The notes under the pieces: generated by a model
What the model saw: only the letters and a program-made list of their open reading frames with translations
Told to the model about the DNA's origin: nothing
Database searches by the model: none
NCBI GenBank assembly: GCA_036510575.1
Contig: DATCDR010000060.1
Location: 1 to 39,731, forward strand
DNA: 39,731 nucleotides
DNA from: DATCDR01 sp036510575
GTDB lineage: Bacteria > Actinomycetota > Acidimicrobiia > Acidimicrobiales > Bog-793
Reading direction: 5' to 3'
Part shown: positions 33,592-39,731 of the stretch, piece by piece
How the letters are laid out: every line of letters begins with the position of its first letter
How positions within the stretch are numbered: the stretch's first letter is position 1
Program-made: the position numbers and the translations under genes

Positions 33592-34230
33592 GTGAGGCGC
33601 ACGAAGAGTCCTGCGCCTACACCTCGAGAGCGGCGCGTCGGCGAGGATCGGATCCTCTCCCTCCCGAACGTCGTCACGACCACCCGACTCGTTCTCGTGC
33701 CGGTCTTTGTATGGCTGCTCGTCCAGCCCCATCATCGCGACTGGTTCAACGCCGCAGTTCTGCTCGCGGTACTCGGCTCCACCGACTGGGTCGACGGACA
33801 GCTCGCCCGCCGGCTCGACCAGGTCACGAATCTCGGAAAGATCCTCGACCCGACCGCTGACCGAGTGCTGCTCGTGACCGCGGTGATCGGCATCCTCGCA
33901 GTCGGTGCCGTCCCGAAACCGATCGCGATCATCGCTATCGTCCGCGAGGGCCTCGTCGCGGTTGCCGCGATCACGCTCGCCGCGCTCGGGGCGCGGAGAA
34001 TCGACGTGACCCGGATCGGAAAGGCGGGCACGTTCGGCTTAATGGTCGCCTTCCCGTTCTTCCTTGCCGGGCACTCCAACGTGAGCTGGCACCACCTCTC
34101 CCTAACACTCGGTTGGATCTCTGGAATCGGCGGGCTGTTCTTCGGCTGGATTTCAGTCGGGGTCTACGTGCCGCTCGCCAAACGCGCCTTTAGCGAGGGC
34201 CGAGAACACCGCGGTGCACCAGCGGAATAG
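33592..34230 (+). CDS. CDP-alcohol phosphatidyltransferase, PgsA-like
   Basis: A membrane enzyme of 212 residues that transfers a phosphatidyl group from CDP-diacylglycerol to an alcohol, most likely glycerol-3-phosphate. The signature DGxxARx8Gx3Dx3D is exact in DGQLARRLDQVTNLGKILDPTAD, at about residues 66-88. It has an N-terminal SLPNVVTTTRLVLVPVFVWLLV helix and at least five further hydrophobic segments. The start is a GTG at 33592 with only a weak ribosome site; a few residues may be lost or gained. It follows the response regulator by about 100 bp on the same strand but need not be co-transcribed. A related CDP-alcohol transferase with another acceptor cannot be excluded. Confidence 0.87.
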   Translation: MRRTKSPAPTPRERRVGEDRILSLPNVVTTTRLVLVPVFVWLLVQPHHRDWFNAAVLLAVLGSTDWVDGQLARRLDQVTNLGKILDPTADRVLLVTAVIGILAVGAVPKPIAIIAIVREGLVAVAAITLAALGARRIDVTRIGKAGTFGLMVAFPFFLAGHSNVSWHHLSLTLGWISGIGGLFFGWISVGVYVPLAKRAFSEGREHRGAPAE

Positions 34231-34360
34231 ACACTGAGCGAGGCGGGAAGCGCCCACTGCCGCGTGCGCACCAGCAGTCCCATCTCCCAACCCCTTAGTA
34301 CCATCACGGTCGGTGAGCGTCGGTGACGCCGCCATATTCGTTCGACAGCGGGGGTGCGTG

Positions 34361-35236
34361 ATGCGGGAGTTCACCGGGAAGACGGCTTTCGTGAGCGGAG
34401 CCGCGAGTGGCATCGGCTTCGCGCTCGCCAAGAGCCTCGCCCTCGCCGGGGCGTCAGTGATGCTTTGTGACATCGAGGAGGAAGCGCTCGCCACAGCGGT
34501 CAGCGAGCTCGGCACAATCGGCCCTCGAGTAGACGGCGTTCTCTGCGACGTCGCTGATTACGACGACTACCAGCGTGCAGCCGAGAGGACCCTCGATCGC
34601 TTCGGCGTCGTGCACATCCTTTGCAACAACGCCGGCGTATCTCGAGCGGGCTCGATCGAAAAGATCGCCGAGCACGACTGGAACTGGGTAGTCGGCGTGA
34701 ATCTGATGGGAGTCGTCCATGGCATCCAGGCCTTTTTGCCGCGCATGAAAGCCAGCTCGGAGGAGTGCCACATCGTCAATACCTCTTCGATGGCAGGCGT
34801 CGTCCCCCGAGCCCTTTCGGGACCGTACGGGACGACGAAAGCCGGAATCATCGCGCTCACCGACGTGCTCGCGGACGAACTCGAGGAAACCAACATCGGC
34901 GTCAGTGTCCTTTGCCCATCATGGGTGAGGACCAAGATGCCGCACAACGGCAGAAATCGACCTGAGCGTTTCGGTGGGCCATTCGATCTCGCGAGCGACA
35001 CCGACAACGCCGAACGCAACGCCCGCTACCTCGCGGCCGCAGAGCTCGGACTCGATCCGATGGAGGTCGCGGCCATGGTTCTCGACGCGATCCGAGGGCG
35101 GCGACGCTTCATCTTCACCCACAACGAGGCTCGTGCCGATGTCGAGGCATATCAGGCGTTGATCCAAGCGGGATTCGACGCCGCCGACGCGTGGGCGAGG
35201 TCGCGCACCAGCCTGGCAACGGACGCCACGCGATGA
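34361..35236 (+). CDS. SDR-family oxidoreductase (copy C)
   Basis: A classical SDR of 291 residues: VSGAASGIGFALAKSL (glycine loop), CDIEEE (NAD-favouring Asp), NNAGVSRAG, IVNTSSMAG with the catalytic Ser, YGTTKAG as Tyr-Lys, and a C-terminal extension RRRFIFTHNEARADVEAYQALIQAGFD. The ATG at 34361 has GGGGGTG before it. The stop overlaps the next SDR start by four bases (ATGA). The two share MxEFTGKTAF at the N terminus and RPERFGGP plus FIFTH near the C terminus, so they are tandem duplicates. The substrate is unknown. Confidence 0.88.
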   Translation: MREFTGKTAFVSGAASGIGFALAKSLALAGASVMLCDIEEEALATAVSELGTIGPRVDGVLCDVADYDDYQRAAERTLDRFGVVHILCNNAGVSRAGSIEKIAEHDWNWVVGVNLMGVVHGIQAFLPRMKASSEECHIVNTSSMAGVVPRALSGPYGTTKAGIIALTDVLADELEETNIGVSVLCPSWVRTKMPHNGRNRPERFGGPFDLASDTDNAERNARYLAAAELGLDPMEVAAMVLDAIRGRRRFIFTHNEARADVEAYQALIQAGFDAADAWARSRTSLATDATR

Positions 35237-36084
35237 AGGAGTTCACCGGAAAGACGGCGTTCATCACCGGCTCGGCCAACGGGATCGGGCGCGGCATCGC
35301 GGCATCTCTTGCTAGAGCGGGCGCGAAGATCGCGATCGCCGACATCGACGCCGTAGCGCTCGAGATAACCCGAGCCGAGTTCGAGGCCGAAGGTGCGACC
35401 GTGTTCGCGACGGCACTCGACGTTTCGGATCGCGCCGCTGTAGAGCGTGCCGCAGACGAGATCGAATCGGCCTTCGGTCCCGTGCACGTGCTGGTAAACA
35501 ACGCAGGAATCACCCTCGGACCGATCCCCGTCACCGGCATCGACGACAAGATGTGGGACTGGATATTCGGCGTCAACCTCTTCGGAGTGGTGAACGGCGT
35601 CAGCACCTTCGTGCCACGGATGCTGCAAAGCGACCAAGAAGGCCACGTGATCAACACCGCGTCAATCGGCGGTCTCCAGGTCAACGCCGAGCTGCAAAAC
35701 GGCTCGTACTCGATGACGAAATATGCAGTGGTCGCACTCTCCGAAGCGCTTGAGCTGCAGCTCGCCGGTAGTCAGATCGGCGTCTCGGTGCTCTGCCCAG
35801 CGCTCGTTCGGACCACGTTGCAAGAGTCCGCGAAACGGCGCCCGGAGCGCTTCGGGGGGCCGTACGACAAGGTCGCTCCTGGCCATGAGCTCGACATGCC
35901 GACTATGCAGCCAACCGAGCTCCAACCTGACCAAGTCGGCGACCGCGTACTCGCTGCGATTCGAAACGATGACTTCTTCATCTTCACCCATCCCGAGACC
36001 AAAGCCTGGCTTGAGGCGAGACATTCGAAGCTGATGGACGGCTTCGATTCACTCGACTCCTACCTTCGGAACCCGACCTCCTAG
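35233..36084 (+). CDS. SDR-family oxidoreductase (copy D)
   Basis: An SDR of 283 residues, paralogue of copy C and translationally coupled to it by a four-base overlap. ITGSANGIGRGIAASL, ADIDA, NNAGITLGP, VINTASIGG, YSMTKYA and RPERFGGPYD are all visible. The protein keeps the long C-terminal tail FFIFTHPETKAWLEARHSKLMDGFDSLD. Since both copies retain intact catalytic residues, they may act on the two stereoisomers of one alcohol, as in several SDR pairs, but this is only inference. The stop codon lies inside a hairpin shared with the converging acetyltransferase gene. Confidence 0.88.
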   Translation: MKEFTGKTAFITGSANGIGRGIAASLARAGAKIAIADIDAVALEITRAEFEAEGATVFATALDVSDRAAVERAADEIESAFGPVHVLVNNAGITLGPIPVTGIDDKMWDWIFGVNLFGVVNGVSTFVPRMLQSDQEGHVINTASIGGLQVNAELQNGSYSMTKYAVVALSEALELQLAGSQIGVSVLCPALVRTTLQESAKRRPERFGGPYDKVAPGHELDMPTMQPTELQPDQVGDRVLAAIRNDDFFIFTHPETKAWLEARHSKLMDGFDSLDSYLRNPTS

Positions 36085-36101
36085 CGCCCTCGCCTAGGAG
36101 G
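36077..36101. terminator. hairpin between convergent genes
   Basis: CCTCCTAG and CTAGGAGG form a perfect 8-bp stem with a 9-base loop. It overlaps the stop of SDR copy D and lies just after the GNAT gene, which fits a two-way terminator, although no T run follows. Confidence 0.4.
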
Positions 36102-36107
36102 ACGGAC

Positions 36108-36572
36108 CTACGGCAGCTGGCCGACGGGGGCGACCATCAACACCGTGGGAGCACCTCCCCACGCGCTCAGGTAGAGCTCCTTGGTTCGCCAGAATCCGAT
36201 CGCTCGATAGAAGTCGATGGTCTCGGCCTGCGGCAGGCTCTCGGCCGATGGCCCGAGCGTCACCAGACAGACCGAGGCGACGTCGTGCACCCTTGCAAAC
36301 TCCGCGACCGAGCGAACGAGCGCGCGCCCGAGGCCACTCCGCCGGTGATCCGCATGCACCGCGAGATATGTGATCTCGATGGATTCGTCGTATACCGGTT
36401 CGATCGCCACAAAGCCCGCAACTACTGAGCCCTCGAGGGCGACGAAACCCTGCTGGGATTCGAGTGCCGTCGCCACATCTTCCACGGCGCCGGCGTAACC
36501 GAACCACTCCGGCAGCGACCGGATGACATCAAGGCAACCTTCGACATGTGGCGGCGCGAGTTCAACGACCAT
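36108..36572 (-). CDS. GNAT-family N-acetyltransferase
   Basis: A 154-residue acetyltransferase of the GNAT fold. The acetyl-CoA-binding motif A is seen in ITYLAVHADHRRSGLGRALVRSVAEFA (R-x2-G-x-G/A type), with strand beta-4 before it (GFVAIEPVYDESIEI) and the late AETIDFYRAIGFWRTKELYL motif B. The acceptor is unknown; similar proteins acetylate amines, peptides or antibiotics. The start is ATG 36572, or the GTG directly before it. It is oriented tail to tail with SDR copy D. Confidence 0.85.
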   Translation of the reverse strand: MVVELAPPHVEGCLDVIRSLPEWFGYAGAVEDVATALESQQGFVALEGSVVAGFVAIEPVYDESIEITYLAVHADHRRSGLGRALVRSVAEFARVHDVASVCLVTLGPSAESLPQAETIDFYRAIGFWRTKELYLSAWGGAPTVLMVAPVGQLP

Positions 36573-36718
36573 CACCCCATTCTGCTCATCTCAACATGTG
36601 AGGTAGGTAATGCGGAGCTCGATGCACGAGGATGACGCGACAAAGCAGCGCAAGCTCGCTCCTCGAATAGGATTGGAGCACACCCCGGCCGAAGGTGGCG
36701 TGCGCAGGGACCAATCAG

Positions 36719-37150
36719 ATGACGATGCCGACTCCAGACCCCGAGCGATCACGCACACGGATCGTCGTCGCCAAGCCCGGACTCGATGGCCACGACCGAG
36801 GCGCAAAGGTGATTGCACGCTCGCTGCGAGACGCTGGTTTCGAGGTCATCTACACCGGTCTCCACCAAACTCCCGAACAGATCGTTCGCACTGCGATACA
36901 AGAAGATGCAGCGATCATCGGCCTCTCGATCCTCTCTGGGGCCCATATGCACCTCTTTACAGAGGTGCTCAGACTGCTGAAGGAGAACGACGCGGATGGG
37001 ATCGGCGTGTTTGGAGGCGGGATCATTCCTGCACCGGACATCACGACGCTCAGCGAGATGGGCGTCGCCAAGATCTTCACTCCGGGCGCCTCGACTCGCG
37101 ACGTCATCGCATGGGTCGATGACTTCGTCGCCTCCACGAATCAGCCGTGA
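36719..37150 (+). CDS. cobalamin-binding subunit of an acyl-CoA mutase (MutB C-terminal / IcmB/HcmB-like)
   Basis: A free-standing B12-binding domain of 143 residues. The base-off/His-on motif DGHDRG places the cobalt-binding His at about residue 25, followed by the family segments VIYTGLHQTPEQIVRTAIQEDAAIIGLSILSGAHM and VFGGGIIPAPDITTLSEMGVAKIFTPGAS. This is the small subunit of split mutases such as isobutyryl-CoA mutase and 2-hydroxyisobutyryl-CoA mutase, or a stand-alone domain of methylmalonyl-CoA mutase. No gene for the catalytic (TIM-barrel) subunit is in the window. The MeaB GTPase gene follows by 37 bp. The ATG at 36719 follows AGGGACC. Confidence 0.88.
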   Translation: MTMPTPDPERSRTRIVVAKPGLDGHDRGAKVIARSLRDAGFEVIYTGLHQTPEQIVRTAIQEDAAIIGLSILSGAHMHLFTEVLRLLKENDADGIGVFGGGIIPAPDITTLSEMGVAKIFTPGASTRDVIAWVDDFVASTNQP

Positions 37151-37187
37151 GCGCCAAGGAGAGCCAACAGCTAAAGGACCTGTTGTG

Positions 37188-38156
37188 ATGCAGCAGTCGA
37201 ACGCGAGCGCGCTCGCGAGCGCTGCGCTCGGCGGGGACGATCGTGCACTTGGAAGGCTCATCTCGTTAGTCGAATCCGATCCTGGCGCCCTACTGCAGGT
37301 GTCGCCACAGCTGGCAGCAAGTGCCCAAAGGGCGCACACCATCGGCGTCACCGGATCGCCAGGGGTAGGTAAGTCCACGCTGATCGCGGAGTTGCTTCGC
37401 GAGTTCCGCGGCGAACAACGTCGCGTCGCCGTCGTGGCCGTCGACCCAAGCTCACCGTTCTCCGGCGGTGCTCTCCTCGGCGACCGGATCAGGATGCAGG
37501 CCCATGTACTCGACCGGGACGTGTTCATCCGCTCGATGTCGAACCGCGGACACCTCGGAGGCCTGGCGTCTCGAACTCCGGACGTGATCGACCTGCTCTC
37601 GCGCGCCGGCTTCGACGTCGTGATCGTCGAGACCGTCGGGATCGGTCAGGCCGAGGTTGAGATCGCCATCTATGCCGACACGGTCGTACTGGTCTCGACC
37701 GCGGACAGCGGCGATTCCGTACAGGTGGCCAAGGCCGGCGTTCTCGAAATCGGTGACGTGTTCGTCGTCAACAAGTCGGATCGACCGGGATCTGGCGTCA
37801 TCGCGGCTGATCTTCGCGAGATGCTCTCGCTTGGCTCACACGCTGACGGTTTCGACCCCCAGGTTCTCGAGCTCTCGGCACAGTCGCACGAAGGGGTGAC
37901 TGAGCTCATAAGCGAACTTGCCCGTCACCGCGCCTGGCTGAGCTCCACCGGCGAGATCGGCCGGCTCCGAGTCCGGCGCGCCGAGACACGCCTTAGAAGT
38001 GTGCTCGCAGAGCTGGCGTTGACAAGAGCGGACCTTCTAGACGACGGCGCGGCAGTTCCTAGAGCCGCCGCGCAGATCGCCGAGGGGAGCCTCGACGTGC
38101 GAGAAGCTGCACGTACGATCCTTGACCGAACAACTGAACCACCGCGCGATCGCTGA
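37188..38156 (+). CDS. meaB: MeaB/ArgK-family GTPase, mutase chaperone
   Basis: A P-loop GTPase of 322 residues that protects and reloads B12-dependent acyl-CoA mutases. Walker A is GSPGVGKST at residues 56-64. VVAVDPSSPFSGGALLGDRIRMQ and FIRSMSNRGHLGGLA are family signatures. ETVGIGQAEVEIA carries the switch Glu, and NKSD gives the guanine motif. The ATG at 37188 follows AAAGGACC by seven or more bases, and a GTG one codon earlier is equally possible. The B12-binding subunit gene is just upstream, so the two form an operon serving one mutase whose large subunit is encoded elsewhere. Confidence 0.93.
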   Translation: MQQSNASALASAALGGDDRALGRLISLVESDPGALLQVSPQLAASAQRAHTIGVTGSPGVGKSTLIAELLREFRGEQRRVAVVAVDPSSPFSGGALLGDRIRMQAHVLDRDVFIRSMSNRGHLGGLASRTPDVIDLLSRAGFDVVIVETVGIGQAEVEIAIYADTVVLVSTADSGDSVQVAKAGVLEIGDVFVVNKSDRPGSGVIAADLREMLSLGSHADGFDPQVLELSAQSHEGVTELISELARHRAWLSSTGEIGRLRVRRAETRLRSVLAELALTRADLLDDGAAVPRAAAQIAEGSLDVREAARTILDRTTEPPRDR

Positions 38157-38272
38157 GTAATAAGAGCCGCTTCGCCGCTGGTCCGGGCGTTCGCAGGGAC
38201 AGCACTAACACGATCGCATAGCGTTCGGAGGCTGATCCGAGGAAACGAGAAACCCTGAGGTGGTTGCCCGAG

Positions 38273-38671
38273 ATGACTGAGAAGGCCGACGCATCCGTGA
38301 TCGACGAGGTACTTGCAGCAGAGGCCGCCCGTCTGCAGGCCATCGATGACCGGGACTGGGCGGCGTTAGACCTGCTCCTCGCAGATGACCTCTCCTACGT
38401 GCACTCCGACACCGGCCGCTACGAGGACAAGGCATCCAACATGGCGACGCTCAAGGCAAGCCCGCGCAGCTACAAGCGCCGTGACCTCAAAGTTCGTCCC
38501 TACGGCGATACCGCACTAATGACCGGCGAGATCGACATCACCGTCGATGCGCTGCCCGACGGAACGCCAGAGCGCCACATCTTCTCCTTCACCACCCAGG
38601 TCTGGGTGAAGCGCGAGGGCCGCTGGCAGATGGCCGCGTTCCAGGCCACCATGCTCGCGGCGAAGAACTAA
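38273..38671 (+). CDS. NTF2-like (DUF4440) protein
   Basis: A 132-residue single-domain protein with the cone-shaped NTF2/SnoaL fold. The leading helix is VLAAEAARLQAIDDRDWAALDLLLADDLSYVHSD, followed by the strand-rich part with ALMTGEIDITVD and the conserved FTTQVWVKREGRWQMAAFQAT ending. The family includes ketosteroid-isomerase-like enzymes and many proteins of unknown role. The ATG at 38273 is the simplest start; a TTG at 38264 is nearer to GAGG. It lies alone, more than 100 bp after meaB. Confidence 0.75.
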   Translation: MTEKADASVIDEVLAAEAARLQAIDDRDWAALDLLLADDLSYVHSDTGRYEDKASNMATLKASPRSYKRRDLKVRPYGDTALMTGEIDITVDALPDGTPERHIFSFTTQVWVKREGRWQMAAFQATMLAAKN

Positions 38672-38844
38672 TACACTGCGAAGCGGGTCGCGACCTCGGG
38701 CGATCGGTGCGCAGATGGGCGCTTGCTTTCGTAACTGAACGAACATCGAACGCCTTCGACTTCGCGCGCGTCGCCCTCAGCAAGACTCATGTGGAACGGC
38801 TTGTCAAGTCCCCGGGATGACTCGCTTCGCGCTGCCTTTTGGCC

Positions 38845-38867
38845 GCGACGAACCAACGGTTCGTCGC
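38845..38867. repeat. perfect 10-bp hairpin with 3-base loop
   Basis: GCGACGAACC pairs exactly with GGTTCGTCGC across the loop AAC. No T run follows on either strand, so it is not a typical terminator. It may be part of a structured RNA or a mobile-element end. Confidence 0.7.
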
Positions 38868-38895
38868 ACGGTTGATCTCGAGCAGGCGGCGGGGC

Positions 38896-38955
38896 CCCCG
38901 TAGTCAAGGTGGAGCGCCCGCAGCGAAGCGAGGACGAACGACCTTGACTACGGGG
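38896..38955. repeat. perfect 15-bp inverted repeat with 30-base loop
   Basis: CCCCGTAGTCAAGGT (38896-38910) and its exact complement (38941-38955) enclose 30 bases. It lies about 290 bp from the transposase stop and could mark the element's subterminal repeat or a structured RNA. Confidence 0.75.
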
Positions 38956-39247
38956 TGACGGCTGCTACGTCGTTGCCCCGCGTTCCTCCGGTGGCGGACG
39001 GGCTCCGGTGCTCGCCGGACGCGCCAGCCGATCGTGGATCGGGCCTCCGCCACTCTCATGTACGCGGGTCGGAACCGCAATGTGTGTATCCGCAGGAAGT
39101 TGCCCCAAACTGAGCGCGCCACCGGGGTGACCGGCGAGCAAGGTCTGGACGGGGATCTGGCCTGCGACGGCGGGTAGCTGGCGCGTCCGGTGAACGCCGG
39201 GCACCTCGGGCGCCGATCGGCGAGGTGACCGGAGGAGGAGGTTCATC

Positions 39248-39731
39248 TCAGGCGGTCATCTCCGCGTAGACGAACCCAGCGAGCTCGCGGGCGATCGCGG
39301 CGACGACGGTGTTGCGCGAGTCCTTGCGAGCGCCGAGCCGCCGGAAGCGACCACAGAGCCGGACCTGAGCCCGCCAGGACCGTTGGACCGTCTCTGGCGG
39401 AAGGCCTACTTGGCGGCGGGTCATGACGACCCCGCGTAACGGCCCGTGCTGATAGGCCCAGGCGGACTCGACGAGCTGGGTGCGGACGTGCACGTTGCCG
39501 GCGTGGGTGATGTGGCCGCGGCTGACCGACTCCCCAGTCGAGTACTCGCTCGGCACGAGGCCCGAAAAGCCCATGAACGCACCGGCGTGGGCGAAGCGCC
39601 GGAAGTCGCAGACCTCACAGACGATCGTCAGTGCGCCGAGATAGTCGATCCCCCGGTAGGCGGCGAGGCGGTGGACGGGCTCGGCGAAGGGTGCTTCGTC
39701 GAAGTAGGGGGCGACCTCGGCGGTGATCGCC
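39248..39731 (-). mobile_element. IS110-family transposase, C-terminal part (cut by window edge)
   Basis: The last ~160 residues of an IS110-family recombinase; the 5' part is outside the window. HRLAAYRGIDYLGALTIVCEVCDFRRFAHAGAFMGFSGLVPSEYSTGESVSRGHITHAGNVHVRTQLVESAW is the Transposase_20 domain, with the Ser in the PSEYSTG region as the probable nucleophile of IS110 recombinases. No stop or frameshift is seen in this part, so the copy may be intact. IS110 elements lack typical terminal inverted repeats and carry a guide (bridge) RNA in a noncoding end. In the IS1111 branch this lies downstream of the gene, which here would be the stretch below 39247. Confidence 0.9.

Larger units (their letters stand above)
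38672..39247. other. noncoding stretch next to the IS110 transposase
   Basis: About 575 bp with no recognisable gene. It holds two perfect hairpins (38845-38867 and 38896-38955) and GC-rich sequence up to the transposase stop. Part of it is probably the end of the IS110-family element. Confidence 0.5.

Overview
The window is GC-rich, with many GTG starts, clear AGGAGG-type ribosome binding sites and short ATGA/GTGA gene overlaps. A DevR/DosR-like regulator, a DrrAB-type exporter, a mycobacterial-type superoxide dismutase and an actinobacterial PgsA point to a high-GC actinobacterium. I cannot place it more closely from sequence alone. No rRNA, tRNA or CRISPR array was seen.

Layout. 1-2 kb: an MFS transporter cut by the left edge, a small unknown gene and a sirtuin. 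2.2-5.7 kb: an EctB-like 2,4-diaminobutyrate aminotransferase followed by an Orn/Lys/Arg-decarboxylase-fold enzyme, converging on a glutamine amidotransferase. 5.7-7.7 kb: LigI-like lactonase and LigU/GalD-like tautomerase, two steps of protocatechuate/gallate 4,5-cleavage. 7.9-9.1 kb: superoxide dismutase and UspA. 9.4-11.2 kb: DrrAB-type ABC exporter. 11.3-12.5 kb: LigA- and LigB-like extradiol dioxygenase subunits.

The middle, about 13-32 kb, is a catabolic region with unusual gene decay. It holds six broken genes: a citryl-CoA-lyase-like gene, a 3-hydroxyisobutyrate-dehydrogenase (HIBADH) tail, an EthD-like two-domain gene, a MalK-type ATPase tail, an M24 peptidase tail and a sugar-phosphate-isomerase tail. 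Three of these have an intact relative elsewhere in the window. Two full-length MetE/epoxyalkane:CoM-transferase-like zinc enzymes (16.5 and 21.5 kb) flank a pyruvate/acetoin dehydrogenase E1 alpha/beta pair and an aldehyde dehydrogenase. A LacI-type repressor lies at 25.1-26.2 kb. Near-palindromes fitting TGCAAnCGnTTGCA recur upstream of ligB, the first MetE-like gene, the second MetE-like gene, the intact HIBADH gene and the isomerase, and beside two of the gene remnants. I infer that these sites form one LacI regulon. The region then runs on through an L-2-hydroxyglutarate-oxidase-like enzyme, two SDRs, the isomerase and a carboxymuconolactone-decarboxylase-family protein.

32.8-38.7 kb looks more ordinary: a DevR-like response regulator, PgsA, a translationally coupled pair of SDR paralogues, a GNAT acetyltransferase, a free B12-binding mutase subunit with its MeaB GTPase, and an NTF2-like protein. 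The right edge cuts through an IS110-family transposase. The noncoding stretch beside it carries two perfect hairpins and may include the element's end or guide-RNA region.
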